From Clostridia bacterium (lineage in GTDB: Bacteria > Bacillota > Clostridia > Oscillospirales > Butyricicoccaceae), in assembly GCA_900763355.1 (NCBI GenBank), contig CAAFJY010000115.1:1-26576 (forward strand): a DNA stretch of 26,576 nt, written 5' to 3'. The notes beneath the pieces were generated by a model that made no database searches, was not told the origin of the DNA, and saw only the letters and a list, made by a program, of their open reading frames with translations. Made by a program: the position numbers and the translations under genes. This document shows, in pieces, positions 1 to 7,751 of the stretch; positions within the stretch are counted from its first letter, which is position 1, and every line of letters starts with the position of its first letter.

Positions 1-1
1 T

Positions 2-1891
2 ATCCGGAACAAGCTGGCCATTGCGGGCTCTGTGGTCCTCATCGCCATGTTCCTCTTCGCTTACATCTGTCCCATTTTCTACCCCTATACCCAGACCCAG
101 ATCTTCTATAAATTCGACGATCTGGTGGTGGACTACGCCAGCGCCAGCCGCCGGATCGAGCTCACCAACTATGTGGTGGACGATGCTCTCACGGTCCCCG
201 CCGGGGTGAAATCCATGCTCAATTCCTATGCCTCTCAGCTGGAAAAGGCCGGCGATCAGCTGGCTCTGGAGGACGGGGCCTATACCCTGGAAAAGCTGGG
301 GGACAGCATCTATGCCCTCTATGCCGGGGGCAGCGAGACGGTCGCGACCTTTGGCGGTGTCCACAAGATGGGAACCTATAACCCCGTGGGCAAGACCTTC
401 TCCGACACCAGTGTCAGCGAAGGGTTCCTGACCGCGCTGTCCGCCATGCGGGACAGCGGCAGCTTTACCTACGAGGGCGTGACCTATGACGTCAAGCGCG
501 TCTCCAAGGTGGCGCTGGACGTGTATTCCGACTATACCGGTGTGCTCCGGGCCGCCGAGGGCGCCCAGGTGGATCTCGACGCGCTGAGCGCGGCGCTGGG
601 CGCGGAGCCCCAGGATGGGCAGACCATCCAGCTGGGCGATCAGACCTACCGCGTCAGCGCTGCCGGGGAGGGAGAATACCGCATCGGCCTTGTGGGCGGG
701 ATGGAGCTGGCGCTCATCTCCTCGAACTATGTTTTCGATCAGTATGACAAGGCCGAGAACCTTTCCGGCGCCTTCAAGGCTGAGGCGCTCATGGCCCTCT
801 GCGGCGACGGGAGCTTCACCTTCGAAGGCAAGAGCTACCGCATCGCCGACGAGGATGGGGAGATCCTCCTCCGCACCGGGAGCGGGGATGAGGTCGCCCT
901 GGTCTCCACCTTTGTGGTGCGGCGCTTCAACGGCGCGGACACCCTGGACATTGAGCTGAAAAAGGCTGTCCAGCAGCTGGTGGGCGAAATGGACCGGAAC
1001 GGCGTGAAAAAGAGCGCTTTCAACTTCGCGCTCCCCATGCTGGACCAGAACGGCGCGGCGGTTCTGGATGAAAACGGCCAGCCCGAGTACGAGGATACCG
1101 AGATCACCGTCACCCGCAAGGCCGAGAACTATGTCCTCAACTGCAAACAGACCACCTATCTCATCGACATCTTCAGCGGCCCCTCTCTCAAGCATCCCCT
1201 GGGCACCGACGGCGACGGCATGGACGTTCTGGCCCGTGCCATGTACGGCGGCCGGGTCTCCCTGGCCGTGGGCTTTATCGTCGTTTTGCTGGAGTGCTTC
1301 CTGGGCGTCATCATGGGCGGCCTGGCCGGCTATTTCGGCGGCTGGGTGGATAACCTTATCATGCGTCTGGTGGATATTTTCTACTGTATCCCCTCTTACC
1401 CCATCCTCATCATCATGGGCGCCTTCTTTGACTCCATGAAGATGAACTCTTATGTCCGCCTCATGTGGATGATGGCCATCCTGGGTGTTCTGGGCTGGGC
1501 CGGCGTGGCCCGCATGGTCCGCGGCCTGATCCTCTCTCTCCGGGAGCAGGAGTTCATGACCGCCACCGAGGCCACCGGCCTCAAGGTCTCCCGCCGGATC
1601 TTCACCCACCTGGTGCCCAATGTCATGCCCCAGCTCATCGTCAATGCGACCATGGGCCTGGGCAGCGTCATCCTTTACGAGTCGACCCTGTCCTTCCTGG
1701 GCCTGGGCGTCAAGCACCCCTTGGCCACCTGGGGCACCATGATCAACTCGGTCACCGGCTCGTCGGAGGACATGAAGACGTATACGTATATCTGGATCCC
1801 TGTGGGTCTGCTCATCTGCCTCACCGTCATCGCCTTCAACTTTGTGGGCGACGGTCTGCGGGATGCCTTTGACCCCCGGATGAAGCAGTAA
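2..1891 (+). CDS. ABC transporter permease, DppC/OppC type, with giant extracytoplasmic insertion (5' end outside window)
   Basis: This is the second membrane subunit of a peptide/nickel-family ABC importer. The reading frame is open from the first base, so the true start lies upstream; the visible part is about 629 residues against roughly 300 for a normal DppC. Counting from the GTG at 32, a first membrane segment covers about residues 1-17. About 370 residues of soluble, acidic sequence follow. The standard core begins at about 388 with HPLGTDGDGMDVLARAMYGG, the family's usual GTD-G-D signature. Membrane helices and the EAA loop (around 511-535, EATGLKVSRRIFTHLVPN) that contacts the ATPases follow. 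The insertion contains repeated SFT(Y/F)EG-x-(S/T)Y units near 144 and 261. It must lie outside the membrane, between helices 1 and 2. The core assignment is secure; the insertion's job is unknown. The two ATPase genes follow directly. Confidence 0.93.
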   Translation: MRNKLAIAGSVVLIAMFLFAYICPIFYPYTQTQIFYKFDDLVVDYASASRRIELTNYVVDDALTVPAGVKSMLNSYASQLEKAGDQLALEDGAYTLEKLGDSIYALYAGGSETVATFGGVHKMGTYNPVGKTFSDTSVSEGFLTALSAMRDSGSFTYEGVTYDVKRVSKVALDVYSDYTGVLRAAEGAQVDLDALSAALGAEPQDGQTIQLGDQTYRVSAAGEGEYRIGLVGGMELALISSNYVFDQYDKAENLSGAFKAEALMALCGDGSFTFEGKSYRIADEDGEILLRTGSGDEVALVSTFVVRRFNGADTLDIELKKAVQQLVGEMDRNGVKKSAFNFALPMLDQNGAAVLDENGQPEYEDTEITVTRKAENYVLNCKQTTYLIDIFSGPSLKHPLGTDGDGMDVLARAMYGGRVSLAVGFIVVLLECFLGVIMGGLAGYFGGWVDNLIMRLVDIFYCIPSYPILIIMGAFFDSMKMNSYVRLMWMMAILGVLGWAGVARMVRGLILSLREQEFMTATEATGLKVSRRIFTHLVPNVMPQLIVNATMGLGSVILYESTLSFLGLGVKHPLATWGTMINSVTGSSEDMKTYTYIWIPVGLLICLTVIAFNFVGDGLRDAFDPRMKQ

Positions 1892-1904
1892 GGAGGTGCG
1901 GAAG

Positions 1905-3083
1905 ATGGCTAAGAAAAACGATTCTTATATCTCCGCCAAGGAGTCCAAAAAGATCACCCGCTTCAACCGCCAGCTGACCTCCCGCCTGGAGAAAAAGCGC
2001 GCCAACGCCGCCGCCGACCCCGCCAGCTATACGACCAAAATGGCCGACGAGAACAATGTGGTGGAGTTCGACAACGTCTGCACCTATTTCTTCACCGACA
2101 TCGGCACGGTCAAGGCCGTGGACGGCGTCTCCTTCGCCGTGCCCAAGCGGTCCACCGTGGGTATCGTGGGAGAATCCGGCTGCGGCAAGAGTGTCACCAG
2201 CCTTTCCCTGATGCAGCTGCTCCAGCGGCCCCAGGGCCAGACTGTGGGCGGCGAGATCCGTTTCAACATGGGGGACGGCACTGCCATCAACATTGTCAAT
2301 ACCCCCACCGCCCAGATGCAGAAGCTCCGGGGCAAGCGGGTGTCCATGATCTTCCAGGAGCCCATGACCTCTCTCAACCCGGTGTTCCGCATCGGCGCCC
2401 AGGTGGACGAGGTCATCGCCCTCCACAACCCCGAGTGGTCCAAGGAGCAGGTCAAGGCCCGCACCCTGGAGATGCTGGAGCTGGTGGGCATCGCCAACAA
2501 AGAGGGCGTCTATAAGATGTACCCCCACGAGCTTTCCGGCGGTATGCGCCAGAGAGTGATGATCGCCATCGCTCTGGCCTGCGGCCCGGAGCTGGTCATC
2601 GCCGACGAGCCCACCACCGCCCTGGATGTGACCATCCAGGCGCAGATCCTGGAGCTGCTCAAGGACCTGAAGGAAAAGGTCAACAGCTCCATCATGCTCA
2701 TCACGCATGACCTGGGCGTGGTGGCCGACATGGCCGATTATGTGGTGGTCATGTATGCCGGACGGGTCATCGAGAGCGGCACCGCCGAGGATATTTTCCA
2801 TCATCCCTGCCACCCCTATACCATCGGGCTGATGAATTCCAAGCCCGTTGTGGGAAAAAAGGTGGATAAGCTCTATAATATCCCCGGCAGCGTCCCCAAC
2901 CCCGTGAATATGCCCGACTATTGCTATTTCCGCGACCGGTGCGAACTGACCTGTGACCACTGCCGCGGGGAATACCCCCCGGAGATCAAGATCAGCGACA
3001 CCCATCATGTGTCCTGCTATCGCTATCTGGAGGAGGGCGAGGTCGTTCGCTGCCCCAAATCGGTGAATGTGGAGGAGCTGTGA
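1905..3083 (+). CDS. Peptide ABC transporter ATP-binding protein, DppD/OppD type
   Basis: This is one of the paired ATPases that drive the peptide importer on the cytoplasmic side. The ATG at 1905 is chosen because AGGAGG at 1891-1896 sits 8 bases upstream; it overlaps the permease stop region. The product is 392 residues. Walker A GESGCGKS is at 89-96, the Q-loop Gln at 151, the signature SGGMRQR at 211-217, Walker B LVIADEP at 230-236 and the H-loop His at 268. The C-terminal oligopeptide-transporter domain carries Cys340, 346, 350, 353 and 371. Some members of this family use such a cluster to bind an iron-sulfur centre; that is inference here. About 45 charged residues precede the ABC domain, longer than usual. 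The substrate cannot be read from the ATPase. Confidence 0.95.
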   Translation: MAKKNDSYISAKESKKITRFNRQLTSRLEKKRANAAADPASYTTKMADENNVVEFDNVCTYFFTDIGTVKAVDGVSFAVPKRSTVGIVGESGCGKSVTSLSLMQLLQRPQGQTVGGEIRFNMGDGTAINIVNTPTAQMQKLRGKRVSMIFQEPMTSLNPVFRIGAQVDEVIALHNPEWSKEQVKARTLEMLELVGIANKEGVYKMYPHELSGGMRQRVMIAIALACGPELVIADEPTTALDVTIQAQILELLKDLKEKVNSSIMLITHDLGVVADMADYVVVMYAGRVIESGTAEDIFHHPCHPYTIGLMNSKPVVGKKVDKLYNIPGSVPNPVNMPDYCYFRDRCELTCDHCRGEYPPEIKISDTHHVSCYRYLEEGEVVRCPKSVNVEEL

Positions 3084-3084
3084 T

Positions 3085-4140
3085 ATGGATAACGAGAAAA
3101 ATATGACGCCCCACGCCGGCGGCGAGAGCGAATACCTCCTGGAAGTCCGGGATCTGGTCAAGTATTTCCCCATCAAGTCCAGCTTTTTCAAAAAAACCAT
3201 CGGCAATGTCAAGGCCGTGGACGGGGTGTCCTTTAAGATCAAGCGGGGCACGACCATGGGCCTGGTGGGCGAATCGGGCTGCGGCAAGTCCACCGTGGGC
3301 CGCACCATCCTGCGGCTGCACAGCAAGACCGCCGGTCAGGTCCTCTTCAACGGGCAGGACATCTTTGCCCTGAACCATGACCAGCTCCGGGCCATGCGTC
3401 CCCGGATGCAGATCATCTTCCAGGACCCCTATTCCAGCCTGTCTCCCCGTCTCCCCATCGGCGAGATCATCGGGGAGGCGGTGCGGGAGCACAATATCGT
3501 CCCTCCGGAGGAGTTTGACGATTACATCACCCGCATCATGAAGGCCTGCGGCCTGGCAGAGTATCACAAAGACCGCTATCCCCACGAGTTTTCCGGCGGA
3601 CAGCGGCAGCGCATCTGCATCGCCCGGGCCCTGGCCCTCAATCCCGAGTTCATCCTGTGCGACGAGCCGGTCTCGGCCCTGGATGTGTCCATCCAGGCGC
3701 AGATCATCAACCTCCTCCGGGAGCTCCAGCAGGATTTCGGCCTGACGTATCTCTTCATTTCCCACGACCTCTCGGTGGTGGAGCACATTTCCGACACCGT
3801 GGGCGTCATGTATCTGGGCAATCTGGTGGAATATGCCGACACAGACAAGCTCTTCGAAAAGCCCCTGCACCCCTATACCAAGGCTTTGTTCTCGGCCATC
3901 CCCGTCCCCGACCCGGATTACAAAATCAACCGCATCGTTCTGGAGGGAAGCATCCCCTCTCCGGCCAATCCCCCCGCGGGGTGCAAATTCCACACCCGCT
4001 GCCGGGAGTGCATGGAGGTCTGCAAGCACTTCGCCCCCGAATACCGGGAGGTGGAGGAGGGCCGCTTCTGCGCCTGTCACCTCTATGACACGCCGGAGAC
4101 CCGGGCCGAGCTGGAAGCCCAGCTCCCCAAACAGGCCTGA
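3085..4140 (+). CDS. Peptide ABC transporter ATP-binding protein, DppF/OppF type
   Basis: This is the second ATPase of the heterodimeric motor. The start is taken at ATG 3085, one base after the dppD-like stop, with GGAGGAG at 3071-3077 as ribosome site inside the upstream gene. An in-frame ATG at 3067 would lie before that site and is less likely. The product is 351 residues, a normal length. Walker A GESGCGKS is at 62-69, the Q-loop Gln at 113, the signature FSGGQRQR at 169-176 and Walker B ILCDEP at about 190-195. The C-terminal domain has the family's PAGCKFHTRCRECMEVC cysteine cluster. The run permease-DppD-DppF with near-zero spacing indicates one translationally coupled operon; the binding protein and the other permease would be upstream of the window. 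Confidence 0.95.
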   Translation: MDNEKNMTPHAGGESEYLLEVRDLVKYFPIKSSFFKKTIGNVKAVDGVSFKIKRGTTMGLVGESGCGKSTVGRTILRLHSKTAGQVLFNGQDIFALNHDQLRAMRPRMQIIFQDPYSSLSPRLPIGEIIGEAVREHNIVPPEEFDDYITRIMKACGLAEYHKDRYPHEFSGGQRQRICIARALALNPEFILCDEPVSALDVSIQAQIINLLRELQQDFGLTYLFISHDLSVVEHISDTVGVMYLGNLVEYADTDKLFEKPLHPYTKALFSAIPVPDPDYKINRIVLEGSIPSPANPPAGCKFHTRCRECMEVCKHFAPEYREVEEGRFCACHLYDTPETRAELEAQLPKQA

Positions 4141-4155
4141 GAAAGGACACACCCG

Positions 4156-4419
4156 ATGCCGCGGAAACGAAAGCCCGACCCCGAAGACGACGGCCGGGTC
4201 ATCGCCAACATGGATGTGGAGGGGATGCCCTGGTACCGGGGCCTGGGCCAAAGCGAGCGCCCGCCCGTCTCCCCGGATGAAAAGCCCCCCGAGGTCATGA
4301 CCCGGGGAGAAAAGGCTGCCATGATCCGGGGTGTGGTGGGAGCAGCCCTGGCCGTCGCCGCTGTGTTCGGCGTAGGGTACCTGCTCTTGATCCTCCTGTG
4401 TCTCAAGCTGTGGAACTGA
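4156..4419 (+). CDS. Small single-pass membrane protein, unknown function
   Basis: An 87-residue protein starting 15 bases after the DppF-like gene, with GAAAGGA just upstream of ATG 4156. Residues 1-55 are charged and proline-rich (PRKRKPDPEDDGR, then SERPPVSPDEKPPE), and about 62-84 form one hydrophobic helix. The expected orientation is N-terminus inside. I do not recognise a family. Its place as the last gene before the operon terminator suggests co-transcription with the transporter, but a functional link is not shown. Ribosome site, codon use and operon position support it as a real gene. Confidence 0.7.
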   Translation: MPRKRKPDPEDDGRVIANMDVEGMPWYRGLGQSERPPVSPDEKPPEVMTRGEKAAMIRGVVGAALAVAAVFGVGYLLLILLCLKLWN

Positions 4420-4433
4420 AAGCATCATCTTCA

Positions 4434-4468
4434 AAAAGCCGCCCTTTGGGGCGGCTTTTCCTGTTTTT
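4434..4468 (+). terminator. Intrinsic terminator of the transporter operon
   Basis: A perfect 11-bp stem AAAAGCCGCCC (4434-4444) pairs with GGGCGGCTTTT (4449-4459) around the loop TTTG. A T-rich tract (CTGTTTTTTA) follows. It lies 15 bases after the stop of the small membrane protein. Confidence 0.92.
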
Positions 4469-4484
4469 TACTTTACGGCGAAAA

Positions 4485-4504
4485 TTCTTAAGAATTCTGA
4501 AGAA
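4485..4504. promoter_or_regulatory. Two abutting 10-bp palindromes, candidate operator
   Basis: TTCTTAAGAA (4485-4494) is followed at once by TTCTGAAGAA (4495-4504): two copies of TTCTNAAGAA exactly one helical turn apart. The pair ends 13 bases upstream of the -35 box at 4518, about 49-68 bases before the predicted transcript start. That is a typical place for an activator or upstream repressor. The binding protein is unknown. Confidence 0.5.
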
Positions 4505-4517
4505 TGGAAAACCAATC

Positions 4518-4546
4518 TTGACATTCCCGAAATTTGCTGATAAGAT
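4518..4546 (+). promoter_or_regulatory. Sigma-A type promoter for the lipoprotein cluster
   Basis: The -35 TTGACA (4518-4523), a 17-base spacer and the -10 TAAGAT (4541-4546) predict a transcript start near 4553. The promoter lies between the transporter terminator and the gene at 4611, in a locally AT-rich stretch. Confidence 0.8.
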
Positions 4547-4610
4547 GGTGAAAAAGCACAAAGAATCGGACAAAACAGCCCAAAACTTTGTGCATGGAGG
4601 TGCATCCCCC

Positions 4611-4886
4611 ATGGATCTGATGAAAAATGTCTTCCGCGTCACCCTGGTGGTGGTGTGCATCACGCTGGTGGTGTGCATCGGCACGGCGGTGGGAGACGGG
4701 CGGGATGAGAAGGTCTATCACGGCCAGCTGGCCCTGGCCCTCCTCCCCGTGTCGGCGGTGACGCTCATGCTGGCCGGGGCCATCGCCGAGGGCGCGGGCA
4801 AGGAGATCGAAGCCCTCCGCCAGCGCATCGACGCCCAGCAAAAGGAGATCCAAAAGCTCCAATACCAGGTCCACCACCGGGATTGA
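4611..4886 (+). CDS. Small two-helix membrane protein with C-terminal coiled coil
   Basis: A 91-residue protein. ATG 4611 is chosen because GGAGG (4597-4601) lies 9 bases upstream and the promoter at 4518-4546 would exclude longer in-frame starts. Two hydrophobic segments (about 6-25 and 40-60) are joined by a short charged loop (GDGRDEKVYHG). Residues 62-88 are rich in Glu, Gln, Lys and Leu with heptad-like spacing (EALRQRIDAQQKEIQKLQ), suggesting a short cytoplasmic coiled coil. I do not recognise a family. It is the first gene of the unit that continues into the three lipoprotein copies. A role at the membrane with them is possible but unproven. Confidence 0.7.
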   Translation: MDLMKNVFRVTLVVVCITLVVCIGTAVGDGRDEKVYHGQLALALLPVSAVTLMLAGAIAEGAGKEIEALRQRIDAQQKEIQKLQYQVHHRD

Positions 4887-4931
4887 GCCCGCCCGCGGGC
4901 TGAACCATAGATTTGAATAAGGAGGATCCCT

Positions 4932-5495
4932 ATGAAACACCGTGTTTGCTCCATGTTCCTGGCTCTGTGCTGTCTTCTGCTCCTCCTCACCGGGTGCGGA
5001 AATCAGCAAACGAAAGCCGAAGCCGCACCCTGGATCCCGGAGGGCAAGGGCGATCTCCCCGTCTGCTGGTTCCAGATGGATGCCGAAAAAGGGGAGATGA
5101 CCCGCGTCCGCTTCACCCTGGTGAACGAAGACGGGGAGAACGAGACCTGGCAATATGTCCCCGGGGAGGGGCTTTCCCAGATCGAGTGGAACGAGACCAA
5201 GGAGACCACCCGGGCCACGCTGAATATGCTGGTGCCCATGATCGACCCCATCCTGGAAGTTATGCCGGAGGAATACCGCAGCGGGGATGAATACGCGCTT
5301 GCGTTCTCCCTGTCGAGCCAGATGCTCCGGGCGGAAGACGGGCCCAACATGGACCTGGTTTATTCCGTATCCTCGGGGAAAGCCACACCTTTGGGTGCGA
5401 AGTATACCGGGGAGGAGCCTGTTTACGGCATCTTTTCCATCGCAGCCCGGTTGGGAACCGAGACCCAGCGGCGCTACATGGTGGTAGTGGACTGA
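4932..5495 (+). CDS. Lipoprotein, copy 1 of a tandem triplet, unknown function
   Basis: A 187-residue secreted lipoprotein with AAGGAGGA upstream of ATG 4932. The N-terminus MKHRVC plus a Leu/Cys-rich helix ends in the lipobox LTGC, so Cys22 would be lipidated after cleavage by signal peptidase II. The mature part has the landmarks PWIPEGKGDLP, an ETWQYVPGEG strand, and near the end DLVYSVSSG, followed by ALG-type and RRYMVVVD tail motifs. All of these recur in the copies at 5524 and 6105. No known domain is recognised. The repetition of the family points to local gene duplication. The protein would sit on the outer face of the membrane. Confidence 0.8.
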   Translation: MKHRVCSMFLALCCLLLLLTGCGNQQTKAEAAPWIPEGKGDLPVCWFQMDAEKGEMTRVRFTLVNEDGENETWQYVPGEGLSQIEWNETKETTRATLNMLVPMIDPILEVMPEEYRSGDEYALAFSLSSQMLRAEDGPNMDLVYSVSSGKATPLGAKYTGEEPVYGIFSIAARLGTETQRRYMVVVD

Positions 5496-5523
5496 CCGGT
5501 GCGGGGAAAAGGAGGTTTTCGTG

Positions 5524-6083
5524 ATGAAATACCGCGGAGCATCCCTGCTTCTCGCCCTGACCCTCTGCCTGCCCTGCTCACCGCCTGCGGGCAGAGCTAA
5601 GAGGAGCCGGTCCCCTGGATCCCGGAGGGGAAAGGCGGCATCCCCCTGCAGTGGCTCCAGATCAACGGGGAAAAGGGTGAACTGACCTTTGTCCAGTTCA
5701 CCCTCCAAAGTGAGGACGGAACGGAAGAGACCTGGAAATATACCCCCGCCGAGGGCTGCGTCCAGACGGAAGCGAAGCATCGGGGCCAGACCTCCCAGCT
5801 GACGCTGACCACCATCCAGCCCCTCATCCAGAAGCTGATGGAAACCATGCCCGAGGACCACCTCAATGGGGACGAGTATAATCTCTCCTTCCAGATCAAC
5901 CACGCGCTTGTCCGACCCGACGTGGGCGGACACCCCATCGATTTGGTGTATTCTCTCTCTTCCGGGGAGATCACTGAACTCAACGGAGAGGAATATACCG
6001 GTTCGGCGGATTCGGGCATCCTGAGCCTCATGGCCCGCCTGGGGATGGAAAGCCAGTGGCGCTGGCTGGTCATCGACAACTGA
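5524..6083 (+). pseudogene. Lipoprotein, copy 2 of the triplet, disrupted by frameshift and stop
   Basis: The sequence begins with ATG 5524 and a signal peptide like its neighbours (MKYRGASLLLALTLCL). The frame breaks near 5569-5571: relative to copy 3 one base is missing, and the rest of the signal peptide (ALLTACGQS) continues in another frame. In that frame a TAA at 5598-5600 follows three codons after the lipobox Cys. Beyond it the whole mature domain is preserved to the stop at 6081-6083, including EPVPWIPEGKG, EETWKYTPAEGC, LTLTTIQPLI and DLVYSLSSGEIT. Two independent lesions make a sequencing error an unlikely explanation. The downstream part has no good internal start with an export signal. 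It resembles copy 3 more than copy 1. Confidence 0.85.
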
Positions 6084-6104
6084 AAAATCAAGGAGGAAAC
6101 CGTC

Positions 6105-6698
6105 ATGAAACATCGCGTATGCACCGCCCTGTCCCTGCTGTTCGCTCTGTCCCTCTGCCTGCTCCTCTTCACCGGCTGCGGGCAGCTCCCGGAGCTCCCG
6201 GCGGCGGACCAGGACATCGAACCCATCCCCTGGATCCCAGAGGGGAAGGGGGATCTCCCCCTGCAGTTTCTCCAGATCAACGGGGCCAGAGGGAAGCTGA
6301 CCTCGATCCTCTTCACCCTGCAGGGGGAAGACGGCGCGGAGGAGACCTGGGAATATACCCCGGGCGAAGGCTGCGTCCAGCGAGAGCCCTATCACTGGGG
6401 CGAGACCTCCCGGCTGACGCTGACCACCATCCGGCCCCTCATCCGGGCCCTGGCGGGGACGCTGACCGATGAGCAGCGGAGCACAGACGAGTTCGGCGTC
6501 ACCTTTGTGGTCAACCCCACAAAGGTCGCGGCTGACCTGGGCGGACACCTGGTGGATCTGGTGTATTCTCTCTCTTCCGGGGAGATCACCGCGCTGGATG
6601 GCGCGGAATACACCGGCGCCGACGATCTCGGCGTGTTGAGCATCAAGGTCGGCTTCGGGGCGAATATCCAGCGCCGCTGGCTGGTCATCGACAAATAA
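6105..6698 (+). CDS. Lipoprotein, copy 3 of a tandem triplet, unknown function
   Basis: A 197-residue lipoprotein with AGGAGG (6091-6096) 8 bases before ATG 6105. The signal peptide starts MKHRVC, as in copy 1, and ends LFTGC with Cys25 as the lipidated residue. The mature domain carries PWIPEGKGDLPLQFLQING, EETWEYTPGEGC, LTLTTIRPLI, DLVYSLSSGEIT and a final RRWLVIDK. Shared blocks with copy 2 are nearly identical, suggesting a recent duplication or gene conversion between them. The function is unknown. It is the last gene before a strong two-way terminator. Confidence 0.82.
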   Translation: MKHRVCTALSLLFALSLCLLLFTGCGQLPELPAADQDIEPIPWIPEGKGDLPLQFLQINGARGKLTSILFTLQGEDGAEETWEYTPGEGCVQREPYHWGETSRLTLTTIRPLIRALAGTLTDEQRSTDEFGVTFVVNPTKVAADLGGHLVDLVYSLSSGEITALDGAEYTGADDLGVLSIKVGFGANIQRRWLVIDK

Positions 6699-6713
6699 TC
6701 ATAGAGAAAAATA

Positions 6714-6746
6714 CCCCCGCCGCGCACTGCGCGGCGGGGGCTTTTT
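6714..6746. terminator. Bidirectional terminator between lipoprotein 3 and metA
   Basis: A perfect 12-bp GC stem (CCCCCGCCGCGC at 6714-6725 with GCGCGGCGGGGG at 6729-6740, loop ACT) is followed by CTTTTT on the plus strand. On the minus strand it is followed by TATTTTTC. It can end both converging transcripts and touches the metA stop codon. Confidence 0.92.
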
Positions 6747-7669
6747 CATGAATAGCTGGCGATGGTGCGGATGTGGTAGGGGGTGGCCTGGTAGACAAAA
6801 TAGTTCAGCCAGTTGGAAAACAGGAGGTTGGCGCTGGACCGCCAGGTGCACACCGGCGCGCGGGTGTCGTCGTCCCCGGGAAAATAATTTTTCGGCAGGG
6901 CAGGGGACAGCCCCGCCTGTTTGTCCCGGAGATATTCGTCCCGGAGAGTGTTGGTGTCGTATTCCGAATGCCCCATGATAAAGATCTGCCGCCCGCCGTC
7001 GTCGGAGACGGCATAGACCCCGGCCTCCTCGCTCTCCGCGAGAATTTTCAGGGCGGGGATGCGGACGATGTCCCCCCGGTCCACGGTGGTGTGGCGGGAA
7101 TGGGGGACCATGAAGGTGTCGTCGAACCCCCGGAAGAGGATAGACCCCCGGTGGGTCACCCGGTGGGGGAAGACCCCGGACATTTTTTCCGGGAGCTCGC
7201 GCTTTTCGATGCCGTAGTGATAATACAGCCCCGCCTGGGCCCCCCAGCAGATGTGGAGCGTGCTGTACACATGGGAGCGGCTCCAGGCCATGATCTCCCG
7301 CAGCTCGGGCCAATAATCCACCTGGGAAAAGGGCATCTGCTCCACCGGCGCGCCGGTGATGATCATTCCATCAAAATAATCCTCCCGCACCTGGGAAAAG
7401 TGCTTGTAAAAGGAGAGCATGTGCTCCGGCGGGGTGTTTTTCGGCTGGTGGCTCACGGCCAGGAGCTCCAGCTCGATCTGCAGAGGGGTGTTGCCCAGCA
7501 GACGGGCCAGCTGGGTCTCGGTGGCGATTTTGGTGGGCATGAGATTCAGCAGGAGGATCCGCAGAGGACGGATGTCCTGGCGGGCCGCCCGGTCGATGTC
7601 CATGACGAAGATGTTCTCGTCCTGGAGGGTGCGGGCGGCGGGGAGATCGGTGGGGATACAGATAGGCAT
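6746..7669 (-). CDS. metA: Homoserine O-acetyltransferase (MetA family)
   Basis: This enzyme activates homoserine for methionine synthesis in the cytoplasm. The start is set at 7669 because family members begin MPI-x-IP and GGAAG lies 7 bases upstream; the open frame extends 20 codons further without support. The product is 307 residues, normal length. Cys141 in HICWGAQAG is the acyl-accepting nucleophile, and His234 and Glu236 in GHSEYD complete the triad. At the position that sets acyl-donor choice in this family the sequence reads GAPVEQM, with Glu110. From published work on MetA enzymes, Glu here favours acetyl-CoA and Gly favours succinyl-CoA. I therefore infer an acetyltransferase despite the common label homoserine O-succinyltransferase. 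The upstream metY uses exactly that product. Confidence 0.95.
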   Translation of the reverse strand: MPICIPTDLPAARTLQDENIFVMDIDRAARQDIRPLRILLLNLMPTKIATETQLARLLGNTPLQIELELLAVSHQPKNTPPEHMLSFYKHFSQVREDYFDGMIITGAPVEQMPFSQVDYWPELREIMAWSRSHVYSTLHICWGAQAGLYYHYGIEKRELPEKMSGVFPHRVTHRGSILFRGFDDTFMVPHSRHTTVDRGDIVRIPALKILAESEEAGVYAVSDDGGRQIFIMGHSEYDTNTLRDEYLRDKQAGLSPALPKNYFPGDDDTRAPVCTWRSSANLLFSNWLNYFVYQATPYHIRTIASYS

Positions 7670-7693
7670 GGGGGCACTTCCTTTCGGCAGAGG

Positions 7694-7717
7694 GCCGGGC
7701 GGCGTGGGCCGCCCGGC
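7694..7717 (-). other. Perfect 10-bp hairpin between metY and metA
   Basis: GCCGGGCGGC (7694-7703) pairs with GCCGCCCGGC (7708-7717) around GTGG in the 82-base gap. No T-tract follows on the minus strand, so it is not a normal terminator. It may stabilise, or mark for processing, the metY part of the message. Confidence 0.5.
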
Positions 7718-7751
7718 TCCGGGGAGCATATTTTTTCGGGAAAACGGGGGA

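Noticed and set aside
3067..3084. Longer N-terminus of the DppF-like ATPase from ATG 3067
   Set aside because: The ribosome site GGAGGAG lies after this ATG and fits ATG 3085.
4398..4610. Upstream extension of the 4611 membrane protein
   Set aside because: It would read through the terminator and promoter; GGAGG at 4597 supports ATG 4611.
5838..6083. The 81-codon ORF in lipoprotein copy 2 as an independent gene
   Set aside because: It is the tail of the disrupted copy, without ribosome site or export signal.
7670..7729. Twenty extra residues at the MetA N-terminus
   Set aside because: They are Pro/Gly-rich, would pass through the intergenic hairpin, and the family begins MPI-x-IP at 7669, which has its own ribosome site.
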